A stretch of 64,000 nt of DNA, from the NCBI RefSeq assembly GCF_001941825.1, contig NZ_CP019038.1, forward strand, positions 5,580,001 through 5,644,000, in the 5' to 3' direction. Shown piece after piece: positions 25,459-33,750 of the stretch. This stretch comes from Massilia putida (lineage in GTDB: Bacteria; Pseudomonadota; Gammaproteobacteria; Burkholderiales; Burkholderiaceae_D). Position numbers and translations under genes: made by a program. Each line of letters opens with the position of its first letter. Within the stretch, counting starts at the first letter, position 1. Below the pieces are notes generated by a model. It was not told the origin of the DNA. It made no database searches and worked only from the letters and a program-made list of their open reading frames with translations.

Positions 25459-27207
25459 TTACTTGCCCCAGCTGTCCTTGAGCGTCGTGACGCGATTGAA
25501 CACGGGCTTGCCCGGGACGGAGTCGACGCGGTCGGCGACGAAATAGCCGTGGCGCTCGAACTGGAAGCGCTGGTCCGGCGCGGCCTGGGCGAGGCCCGGT
25601 TCCAGGTACGCGGTGACGACTTCCAGCGCGTTGGGGTTCAGCGCGGTCATGAAATCCTTGCCGCCGCCGTCCGGCTGCGGATCGAGGAACAGGCGGTCGT
25701 ACAGGCGCACCTCCGCTTCGAGCGCGTGCTGCGCGCTGACCCAGGTGATGTTGCCCTTGACCTTGTAGTTGTCCGCGCCCGGCGTGCCCGATTTCGAATC
25801 CGGGAAATAGTTCACGTGCACGGCCACGACGTTGCCGTTCTCGTCCTTGTCGAACCCGGTGCACTCGGTCACGAAGCCGTATTTCAGGCGCACGCGCGAA
25901 CCCGGCTTGTCGTCGATCGGCGGGTAGAAACGGTGGTAACCCTTGGCCGGCACTTCCATGAAGTCTTCCTGCTCGATCCACAGCTCGCGCGAGAACGGGA
26001 ACGAACGGGTGCCCCATTCCGGATGGTGCGGGTGGACCGGTGCGCTGCACTCGACCGTCTCGCCGTCCGGGAAGTTATCGACGATCAGCTTCAGCGGACG
26101 GAGCACGGCCACGGCGCGCGGCGCCTTCGGGTCGAGGTCGTCGCGCAGGGCGCCTTCCAGCGTGCTCATGTCGATCCAGCCGTCGGCCTTCGAGACGCCG
26201 ATGCGCTCGCAGAACAGCTGGATCGATTCCGGCGTGTAGCCGCGGCGGCGCAGGCCGACGATCGTGGGCATGCGCGGGTCGTCCCAGCCCGTCACGACAC
26301 CGTCAACGACCAGTTGGCGCAGCTTGCGCTTCGACGTGACGACATAGGTCAGGTTCAGGCGCGCGAATTCGTACTGGCGTGGCACCGGACGCTGGAAGAA
26401 GCCGCCGTCGGCCAGCGTCTCCACGAGCCAGTCGTAGAACGGGCGGTGGTCCTGGAATTCCAGGGTGCACAGCGAGTGGGTGATGTTTTCCAGCGCGTCC
26501 GAGACCGGGTGCGTGAAGTCGTACATCGGGTAGATGCACCATTTGTCGCCCGTGCGGTGGTGATGGGCGTGGCGGATGCGGTACAGGGCCGGGTCGCGGT
26601 TCGTCATGATGGGCGAGGACATCGCATCCTCGCTCATCTTGGCACGCAGCACGTGTTCGCCGTCCTTGTACTTGCCGGCCTTCATGTCGCGGAAGATCTG
26701 CAGCGATTCGGCGGCGGGGCGGTCGCGGAAGGGCGAGTTCGTGCCCGGCGTGCCGAAGTTGCCGCGGTTGCGCGACATGTCTTCGGCGCTCTGGCTGTCG
26801 ACGTAAGCCTTGCCGTTCTGGATCAGGTATTCGGCCATCGCGTACAGCTGGTCGAAGTAGTCGCTGGCGTAGTGCAGGTATTCCTGGCCGCCTTGCTCCC
26901 ACGTGAAGCCCAGCCACTTGACGCTGTCCATGATCGTGTCGACGTATTCCTGGTCTTCCTTTTCCGGATTGGTGTCGTCGAAACGGAGGTGGCAGCGGCC
27001 CTGGTAGTCGCGCGCCAGGCCGAAGTTCAGGCAGATCGATTTGGCATGTCCCACGTGCAGGTAGCCGTTCGGCTCCGGCGGGAAGCGCGTGATCACGGAC
27101 GGCATGCCGGCCCGCGTGTGGGTGCCCGCGGCGAGGTCGGATTCGACGATCGCGCGGACAAAATTCGGCGACGGGGTGGCCGCCGCAGCGTTCTTGTCGT
27201 TACTCAT
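25459..27207 (-). CDS. glnS: Glutaminyl-tRNA synthetase
   Basis: A 582-residue class I aminoacyl-tRNA synthetase that charges tRNA-Gln. The HIGH-like motif is in FPPEPNGYLHVGHAK, the LRFDDTNPEKE segment is typical of Gln/GluRS, and the KMSKS-like motif is SKRKL. C-terminal beta-barrel anticodon-binding domains are complete (ending TTLKDSWGK). The start at 27207 (MSNDKN) gives the normal length; the longer frame is not conserved-looking. Monocistronic with its own terminator, divergent from the J-domain gene. Confidence 0.97.
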   Translation of the reverse strand: MSNDKNAAAATPSPNFVRAIVESDLAAGTHTRAGMPSVITRFPPEPNGYLHVGHAKSICLNFGLARDYQGRCHLRFDDTNPEKEDQEYVDTIMDSVKWLGFTWEQGGQEYLHYASDYFDQLYAMAEYLIQNGKAYVDSQSAEDMSRNRGNFGTPGTNSPFRDRPAAESLQIFRDMKAGKYKDGEHVLRAKMSEDAMSSPIMTNRDPALYRIRHAHHHRTGDKWCIYPMYDFTHPVSDALENITHSLCTLEFQDHRPFYDWLVETLADGGFFQRPVPRQYEFARLNLTYVVTSKRKLRQLVVDGVVTGWDDPRMPTIVGLRRRGYTPESIQLFCERIGVSKADGWIDMSTLEGALRDDLDPKAPRAVAVLRPLKLIVDNFPDGETVECSAPVHPHHPEWGTRSFPFSRELWIEQEDFMEVPAKGYHRFYPPIDDKPGSRVRLKYGFVTECTGFDKDENGNVVAVHVNYFPDSKSGTPGADNYKVKGNITWVSAQHALEAEVRLYDRLFLDPQPDGGGKDFMTALNPNALEVVTAYLEPGLAQAAPDQRFQFERHGYFVADRVDSVPGKPVFNRVTTLKDSWGK

Positions 27208-27341
27208 GAAACCTATTGTGGATGGGTATGATTCCCGGCATTTTACCGTAGAAGGCGGCATCCGGGCCGCTATGTGGCCAAGCGCACGGTCTGCCCCGGA
27301 GGCAGTCTCCATACTGGGCGAGCCGTCGTCCCGGCAGCGGC

Positions 27342-27371
27342 CTGTCAAGTTGGCGCTTTCTATAGGATAAT
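27342..27371 (+). promoter_or_regulatory. Candidate promoter of the J-domain gene
   Basis: CTGTCA (27342-27347) and GATAAT (27366-27371) are separated by 18 bases, about 40 bases before the GTG start at 27413. Confidence 0.4.
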
Positions 27372-27412
27372 CTCGGTTTAATGTTATTTCGGCCACAGCC
27401 GGAGAGTTCCAA

Positions 27413-27703
27413 GTGGAAAACTTATACGCGATCCTCGGCGTCGCGCCGAATGCCGGCGACGACGAGATCAAGAAGGTCTACCGTTCGCTGGCCATGCGCT
27501 ACCACCCGGACCGCAACCAGGCACCGGGCGCGGAAGCGCGCTTCAAGGCCGTCACGAAGGCCTACGAGGTCCTGTCCGACCCGGTCAAGCGTGCCGAATA
27601 CGACCAGAGCGTGAACCACCGCATCGTGCTCGACGCGGAGGCGGAGGCGTTCGAATTGTGGCGCTCGGTCTTCGCCCTGAACGGCGTCAATTTAGCCAAC
27701 TGA
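27413..27703 (+). CDS. Small J-domain (DnaJ-like) protein
   Basis: A 96-residue protein made almost only of a J domain: [31 protein letters not shown] with the HPD motif, then [21 protein letters not shown]. It lacks the Gly/Phe region and zinc fingers of DnaJ, so it is a type III co-chaperone that would stimulate an Hsp70 for a specific client. The start is a GTG preceded by GGAGAG. It leads a same-strand run of three unrecognised genes (27747-29937), possibly its clients. Confidence 0.85.
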   Translation: MENLYAILGVAPNAGDDEIKKVYRSLAMRYHPDRNQAPGAEARFKAVTKAYEVLSDPVKRAEYDQSVNHRIVLDAEAEAFELWRSVFALNGVNLAN

Positions 27704-27746
27704 GCTGGCGGCCTGAATACGCATCCAAACAGAATACGAGTCAATC

Positions 27747-28262
27747 ATGAAAAAAGTACATCCGGAGTTCGCCTTCCAGTCGCGCGAGCTGGAAGGGCAG
27801 ATCGAAGGCACCCTGGGCGACCCGCCCAACCGCAAGAATTACGACATGATGGTGCAGGCCCTCGTGTCCGAATACGCCAATGGCGACGGCCTCGACGACG
27901 TCAACATGATGGCGTTCGCGCTCGTCGACCGCATCCGCTTCACCGATCCGAAAGGCCTCATGCGCGAAGCCTATGACTATGAAGGCGGCGACCCGGCCAA
28001 GGTGTTCGCGATGGCTAATTGCGACGGCGACGACGAAGGCCGCGCGATGTACGCCGCGATCTGCGACAACCACCCCGAGCTGGCGCGCCAGGCCATCGTG
28101 ACGGCCTTCCTGTACAAGAACCAGGCCCGCTGGGAGGACGACGACCAGTCGCTCGACCAGCTCGCGAAGGACGACGAAGGCGACGACGAGGAGCTCGACG
28201 AAACGTCCGTCGGCGACGAGTTCACCCAGCTGTTCGACCAGGAAGGAGGTGACCGCGAATGA
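27747..28262 (+). CDS. Unrecognised acidic protein
   Basis: A 171-residue acidic protein with no signal or membrane segment. The last third is rich in Asp/Glu (AKDDEGDDEELDE). Second gene of the J-domain run; its stop overlaps the next start by four bases (ATGA), showing coupling. No family recognised. The conserved-looking coupling suggests that the three products work together. Confidence 0.7.
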   Translation: MKKVHPEFAFQSRELEGQIEGTLGDPPNRKNYDMMVQALVSEYANGDGLDDVNMMAFALVDRIRFTDPKGLMREAYDYEGGDPAKVFAMANCDGDDEGRAMYAAICDNHPELARQAIVTAFLYKNQARWEDDDQSLDQLAKDDEGDDEELDETSVGDEFTQLFDQEGGDRE

Positions 28263-29041
28263 GCGACGACAACAAATCCAACCTGCCCGCGCTGACCAAG
28301 CAGGTCGGCGAACTCGTGCTGGCCGGCTCGCTGCAGCACGCCGAAGAGGCGCTGTCGCAGGCCGCCGACGAGCATGGCGACTACGCCGTGGCCGAGGTGC
28401 TGTCCACGCTGCCGCCGCAGGTGACGGCGCTGCACCTGGCCGGTTTCGACGGCGCCAAGACCTCGGTCGCGACCCTGCTCGTGCCGCCGAAGGCCTGGGC
28501 CGAAAGCCTCGCCTACCTGGCCGCCACGTGGCCGGACGACATGATCGAGGACGATCCCGAGCGCATCGCCGAGAACCTGTTCAACCACATCCACGGCATC
28601 GTCTACGCGACGGATGACGAGGAGCGCCGTCAAGAGCTGCTGACGGAAGCGTCCGCCACCGACTACGGCGCGACGGCGTTCGCCATCGTGTGGTCGCTGG
28701 CGCCGCGCGAGATCCTCGAAGTGGCGGGCGAGATCAACAACCGCGGCCCGCACATCAACGTGCACACGACGTCCGACAGCGACATCGTGCCGCTCGCCGT
28801 CGACCTGGCCAAGGCCAGCGAGGACGGCTGGCAGCGCTCGCTGCTGGAACTGTTCCCGGAATACCGCAACACGGCCGACCTCGCGGACGTCGAACTGCCG
28901 GACGATCCGGACGAGGAGACGGAATTCCAGCAGCGCGGCACGCGCGAACTGCTGTACCGCCTGCGCAAGCAAGTGCCGTCCGTCCGCAGCCTGCAACGCC
29001 GCAGCGGCCGCCGCAGCATGGGCACGGACATCTTCTCGTGA
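28259..29041 (+). CDS. Unrecognised soluble protein
   Basis: A 260-residue hydrophilic, mostly helical-looking protein. A perfect Shine-Dalgarno sequence (AAGGAGGTGA) inside the preceding gene precedes its ATG, so expression is coupled and probably strong. Features: LQHAEEALSQAADEHG, an acidic MIEDDPERIAENL stretch, and a basic C-terminus (LQRRSGRRSMG). No family recognised. Confidence 0.7.
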   Translation: MSDDNKSNLPALTKQVGELVLAGSLQHAEEALSQAADEHGDYAVAEVLSTLPPQVTALHLAGFDGAKTSVATLLVPPKAWAESLAYLAATWPDDMIEDDPERIAENLFNHIHGIVYATDDEERRQELLTEASATDYGATAFAIVWSLAPREILEVAGEINNRGPHINVHTTSDSDIVPLAVDLAKASEDGWQRSLLELFPEYRNTADLADVELPDDPDEETEFQQRGTRELLYRLRKQVPSVRSLQRRSGRRSMGTDIFS

Positions 29042-29058
29042 CGGGAGCGAGCGCATCG

Positions 29059-29937
29059 ATGCTGCCTGCCATCGTCATCGAAAAACTGCCCCGGCTGATC
29101 CGCGCAATCCGGCTGATCCCGCAACATGCCGCCGACGACGAGGCGGCGGGCCTTGCCGACGAGCTGTCCGGCATCACGGCGATGGTGGCCGAAAAGTTCA
29201 CCAACGACCGCACGGCCGAAGGCATCCAGCGGGCGCAGCTGCTGACCATCGGCTGCGTGTCGCTGGGCCTCGAACACCTCGTCGAAACGGAGGGCGAACA
29301 GGGCGACCTGGACGCGCTCGACGTGCTGCTGGGCGAGGGCGCGGAATACGTGTTCCAGCAGGGCTTCCGCCTGATCCGCGAACTCGCGGCGCTGCCGGAA
29401 GACACGTTGATCGGCGAGTTCGACAACGACCCCGTGTACTCGGCGCGGCGCCTGAAGGAACTGTTCGTCGACATCTGCACGGCCGACCCGGGCGAAACGT
29501 GGTCCGGCTACGAGCGCTATCTGGGCCAGCTCAAGCAGCGCCAGGAGGTGCAGGCCGTCGTGCGTGCCGCGCAGTGGTTGCGCCGCCATCACTGGGAAGG
29601 GCCCGTCAAGGATCCGGACCTGAATGCGGAAGGCGTGATCGCGCTCGCGATCATCTTCGGCGTCGAGGGCGGCGGGCGCATCGTCGCGCGCACGGGGCAG
29701 AAGGAATTCGAACGCTTCGTGCAGACCGTCCGCAAGGGCAAGCCCGATTTCGACGCGGGCTGGGCCGCGCTGCTCGAACACATTCCGGCACCGCACCGGG
29801 CCATCATCGCGGACCGCATCGCCAGTTACCGCAACAGCATCCTGCTGCAGAATATCGCGGGCAGGGTGCCGATGAAGGAATTGTTCGTCGAGCTCGAGAA
29901 TTATGCGGGCTCCGAGATCGACGCCGAGTATCCGTGA
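29059..29937 (+). CDS. Unrecognised helical protein
   Basis: A 292-residue protein, apparently all-helical, without signal or membrane segments. The ATG at 29059 is chosen; a GTG at 29038 overlapping the previous stop is an alternative. It shows LRRHHWEGPVKDPDLNAEG and IIFGVEGGGRIVA. Last gene of the J-domain run, followed by palindromic repeats. No family recognised. Confidence 0.65.
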   Translation: MLPAIVIEKLPRLIRAIRLIPQHAADDEAAGLADELSGITAMVAEKFTNDRTAEGIQRAQLLTIGCVSLGLEHLVETEGEQGDLDALDVLLGEGAEYVFQQGFRLIRELAALPEDTLIGEFDNDPVYSARRLKELFVDICTADPGETWSGYERYLGQLKQRQEVQAVVRAAQWLRRHHWEGPVKDPDLNAEGVIALAIIFGVEGGGRIVARTGQKEFERFVQTVRKGKPDFDAGWAALLEHIPAPHRAIIADRIASYRNSILLQNIAGRVPMKELFVELENYAGSEIDAEYP

Positions 29938-29939
29938 CC

Positions 29940-30036
29940 GTAGGGTGGGCTCGGGAGCCCACCCGTACGTGTAACCGCAGCCGTAGGGTGGGCACGTTTC
30001 ATGCGAGGTCGGGACCTCACATGAAACGTGCCCACC
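29940..30036. repeat. Two REP-like palindromes
   Basis: The first has arms GGGTGGGCTC/GAGCCCACCC (29943-29964). The second is a long hairpin with 17-bp perfect arms (29987-30003 and 30020-30036) and an inner GAGGTC/GACCTC stem. Both contain the GGTGGGC core of the dispersed family. Bases 30037-30195 hold nothing else recognisable apart from the ribosome-binding site of the next gene. Confidence 0.8.
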
Positions 30037-30195
30037 AATCGTTTGAGTCATCAAATTCGGCAATTCCGAGGTGGGCTGCCGAACTCGTCAATGCGGTTCG
30101 TGCGCCTCTTGATTCCCAACAGGACTACCATGACGCTCCAGCCCCGCATCCCCAGCCGGATGCGGACACGTGCCATCAATGCAAGGAGTTACGTC

Positions 30196-30522
30196 ATGTT
30201 GCAAGCAAACGAAATCCAGCAGCGATTCACTCATATTCAGCAAACCATCCAAGAGGCGGAACAGGCTTGCCAGCAGGCGGGCGACGCACCGGACGAGATC
30301 CGCAACGTCATCGACAAGCTGTCGCGCGAAGCCAAGCAGGCGCAGAGCGTGATGCAGTCGAACGACCAGCAGCGCATCCAGCAATGCGTGGACAACCTGG
30401 AAGACATGGGCGACGAAGCCAAGCGCATCAGCCGTTCGCTGCCGACCATGCCGGCTCACCTGGAAGCGGCCGTGACCCGCGTGCACGCCGAGCTGTCGGA
30501 CCTGAAGCACAAGCTGCACTGA
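30196..30522 (+). CDS. Small coiled-coil protein of unknown function
   Basis: A 108-residue protein rich in Gln, Glu and Lys with heptad-like spacing (IQQRFTHIQQTIQEAEQACQ, DKLSREAKQAQSVMQ). Predicted to be one or two long helices, cytoplasmic. AAGGAG lies eight bases before the ATG at 30196. Family not recognised. Confidence 0.7.
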   Translation: MLQANEIQQRFTHIQQTIQEAEQACQQAGDAPDEIRNVIDKLSREAKQAQSVMQSNDQQRIQQCVDNLEDMGDEAKRISRSLPTMPAHLEAAVTRVHAELSDLKHKLH

Positions 30523-30552
30523 TCCCTGCGTGCGGCAGCGCGCCGCCCGACG

Positions 30553-31821
30553 TCACACCACGCCGCCCGCGCGCAGGGCGGCGATCTCCTCGTCGCTCTT
30601 GCCCAGCACGTCGCGCAAGACCTCGACCGTATGCTCGCCCAGCAGCGGCGGCGCCAGGTTGCTCGTCGCCGGCGTGGCCGACATGCGCATCGGGCTGCGC
30701 ACCAGTTTCACTTCGCCGGCCGTCGGATGCGGCAGCGCGAACTCCATGCCGCGCGCGCGCACCTGCTCGTTGGCGAACACCTCGTCCAGATCGTTGATCG
30801 GACCGCACGGCACGCCCACCGCTTCCAGCATCGCGATCCACGCGTCGCGCGGCCGCTCGCGCACCATGTCGGCCAGCAGCGGCACGAGCACGTCGCGGTT
30901 TTGCACCCGCAGCGGATTGGTGGCGAAGCGCGGGTCGCGCGCCAGTTCCGGCCGGCCGCCCGCTTCGACGAATTTCTGGTACTGGCCGTCGTTGCCGGCG
31001 GCGACGATGATGTGGCCGTCGCTGCATGCGAACGTCTGGTACGGCACGATGTTGGCGTGCGCATTGCCCCAGCGTTTCGGGCGCTTGCCGCTGTTCAGGT
31101 AATTGCTGCCGACGTTGGCGAGCATCGCGACCTGCGTGTCGAGCAGCGCCATGTCGATGTGCTGGCCTTCGCCCGTGCGATCGCGGTGGGTCAGCGCGGC
31201 CAGCACGGCGATGGTTGCGTACATGCCTGTCATCAGGTCGGTCAGCGCGACGCCGACTTTTTGCGGACCGCCGCCCGGCAGGTCGTCGCGCTCGCCCGTC
31301 ACGGACATCAACCCGCCCATGCCCTGGATCAGGAAGTCGTAGCCGGCGCGGTGCGCGTACGGCCCGTCCTGGCCGAAGCCCGTGATGGAGCAGTACACGA
31401 GGTCCGGCTTGATCGCCTGCAGCGATGCGTAATCGAGGCCGTAGCGCTTGAGGTGGCCCACCTTGAAGTTTTCCAGCACGACGTCGCAATGGCGTACCAA
31501 GTCGCGCAGCAGCGCCTGGCCCTGGGGACTCGCGATGTCGACCGTGAGCGAACGCTTGCCGCGGTTCGCCGACAGGTAGTAGGCCGCTTCGGTGGTCGGC
31601 CGGCCGGAAGCGTCCGGCGCGTACGGCGGGCCCCAGGCGCGCGTGTCGTCGCCGGCGCCGGGGCGTTCGATCTTGATCACGTCGGCGCCGAGATCGGCCA
31701 GGTTCTGCGAGCACCACGGCCCGGCCAGCACGCGTGACAGGTCGAGCACGCGGATGTGGCCCAGCGCGCCCTGGGGTCGTTGATCCGGACCGTTGTGCGG
31801 TCCGTTCTGAATGGATGCCAT
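30553..31821 (-). CDS. CaiB/BaiF family CoA-transferase
   Basis: A 422-residue class III CoA-transferase. Signatures: GHIRVLDLSRVLAGPWCSQNLADLGADVIKIERPGAGDDTR, AYYLSANRGKRSLTVD, and LTDLMTGMYA holding the catalytic Asp. A GGQYQKF/EVFANEQVRARGM C-terminal region is complete. Members move CoA between carboxylic acids (carnitine, formyl-CoA, mesaconyl types); the substrate is not readable here. GGAG precedes the ATG at 31821. No pathway genes adjacent. Confidence 0.9.
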   Translation of the reverse strand: MASIQNGPHNGPDQRPQGALGHIRVLDLSRVLAGPWCSQNLADLGADVIKIERPGAGDDTRAWGPPYAPDASGRPTTEAAYYLSANRGKRSLTVDIASPQGQALLRDLVRHCDVVLENFKVGHLKRYGLDYASLQAIKPDLVYCSITGFGQDGPYAHRAGYDFLIQGMGGLMSVTGERDDLPGGGPQKVGVALTDLMTGMYATIAVLAALTHRDRTGEGQHIDMALLDTQVAMLANVGSNYLNSGKRPKRWGNAHANIVPYQTFACSDGHIIVAAGNDGQYQKFVEAGGRPELARDPRFATNPLRVQNRDVLVPLLADMVRERPRDAWIAMLEAVGVPCGPINDLDEVFANEQVRARGMEFALPHPTAGEVKLVRSPMRMSATPATSNLAPPLLGEHTVEVLRDVLGKSDEEIAALRAGGVV

Positions 31822-31859
31822 TCTGTCTCCGATTGAAGAGTTATTGTTCCCGGCGGGAA

Positions 31860-33615
31860 TTATACGTGGCGCGTCTCGTCCAGCGTGGAGACGAACTGGT
31901 CGCGCTCGCGGTCGACGATGTCGTCGACGACGCGTTCGTCGAGTCCCATCCCTTCGAGCACGAAGGCCGACAACTGCAGGCTCGCTTCCAGCGTTTCCGG
32001 CACGACGACGCTGGCGCCGGCCTGCTTGAGGGTGCGCGCGTGCTTCTCGTCGCGCGAACGCGCGTACAGCTGCACGTGGGGGAATTCGCGCCGGATGCCG
32101 CGCACGGCCTGCAGGGCCGATGCCGGATGGTCCATCGTCAGCACGATCGCGGGCGCCTCGTGAGCGTGCACGCGGCGCAGCAGCTCCGGCCGCGCCGCGT
32201 TGCCGAACCAGACGGGCCTGCCTGCCGCATGCAGCCGCGAGACGAGCTTCGCATCGTTCTCGAACGCGATGTATGGGATGCCCTGCTCGGCGAGCAGCTT
32301 GGCCAGCTGCTGGCCGACGCGCCCGAAGCCGGCGATGATCACGCGGCCCCGCGCTTCATCCAGTTCGCTGTCGTCGCCCTGCGCTGGTGCCGCGCTCGTG
32401 CGCTCGGCCCAGCGTTCGCCGATCGCGTGCCCGATCCGCGCCAGCAGCGGCGTGATGAACAGCGACAGGCCGACGGCCAGCATCACGCGCGCGCCGACGG
32501 CGCCGTCCAGCAGCTTCATCGCGATCGCGTAGCCGATGACGATGAACGCGAACTCGCCGCCCTGGCCGAGCAGCAGGCCGCCTTCGATCGCGCGGCCCCA
32601 CGGCAGGCCGCCCAGGCGCAGCAGCGGCGCGATGACGACCGCCTTCAGGAGCACGAGTCCGAGCACGGCGCACGCGAGCCACAGCGGCGCGTCGACGATC
32701 TGCAGCGCGTCCATGCCCATGCCGACCGTCATGAAGAAGAGGCCCATGAGCAGGCCCTTGAACGGTTCGACCATCAGCTCGACCTCGTGCTTGAACTCCG
32801 TCTCGGCCAGCAGCAGGCCGGCGATCAGCGCCCAACGCCATCGACAATCCGGCCAGGTGGGACAGCGCGGCGATGCCGAACGTCGACAGGAGAATCAAGG
32901 CCATGAACACGTCCGGCTGGCGGTGGCGGGCGAATGCGCGGAACAGCGGGTGCACGATCTTCCCGCCGATCAGATAGATCAATGCGATGGCGACGGCCGC
33001 CTTGACCATCGCGAGCAGGGCGACGGCCGCGACGTTGGTGTCCGCATTCTCGGTGCCGAGCGCTTTGACCAGGATCAGGATCGGCACCACGGCGAGGTCC
33101 TGCAGCATCAGCACGGCGAACGCGGCCTGGCCGACCGGACTCGCGGTGCGCTGGCTCTCGGCCAGCAGCTGCATGACGACGGCCGTCGACGACAGCGACA
33201 GCACGAGACCCAGCACGAGCGCCGCGTCGAGCCGCCGGTCGAGCAGAAAGTAGGCCGCGGCGCCGATCAGCGCGGCGCACAGCAGCACTTGCGCGCTGCC
33301 CGTGCCGAACACCCAGCGCCGCATGGCCCACAGGCGCGCGGCCGACAGCTCCAGGCCGATCATGAACATCAGGAACAGCACGCCCAGCTCGGCCAGCATG
33401 GCGACGTTGTCGTTGTTGGGGAACGTGAGGAGGCCGAGCGGGGCGAAGTCCTGCGCGATGCGCCCGAGGCCGAACGGACCGAGGAGCGCGCCGATGGCGA
33501 GGAAGCCCAGCACCTGGTTGATGCGCAGGCGCTGCAGCAGCGGGATCAGGATGCCGGCAAGGGCGAGGAACAGCAGGATTTCGCGCAGGAAGGGGAATGC
33601 GTGTTGCTCTTGCAC
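31860..33615 (-). pseudogene. KefB-like monovalent cation:H+ antiporter (CPA2), frameshifted
   Basis: Two frames together make one CPA2 antiporter with a C-terminal TrkA-N/RCK domain. The 5' part (from a GTG at 33615, VQEQHAFPFLREILL) covers about eight membrane helices and includes LSSTAVVMQLL. The 3' part continues with LIAGLLLAETEFKHEVE and the NAD-binding motif VIIAGFGRVGQQLAKLL. The switch occurs near 32830, where GGCGCTGATC would need two more bases (GC) to read GALIAG. This is either a real inactivating deletion in a GC run or an assembly error. Intact members exchange K+ or Na+ for protons at the inner membrane. Confidence 0.8.
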
Positions 33616-33656
33616 GGGCGGCCTTTGTTGGACAGAAGTTCCGGCAATTCTAACGC

Positions 33657-33743
33657 GTGGGCGGAGGCCGCCCACCCTACGGCTGCGATGCCGTCGGGCG
33701 GGCATTCGAGGCCGGGGGCGCGAACGAAACGTGCCCACCATGC
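33657..33743. repeat. REP-like palindrome cluster
   Basis: GTGGGCGG/CCGCCCAC arms lie at 33657-33675, followed by CCTAC. A second half-element (GAAACGTGCCCACC, 33726-33739) equals one arm of the hairpin at 29987. The cluster sits between the antiporter gene and the GH1 fusion. Confidence 0.7.
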
Positions 33744-33750
33744 GCCGGGA

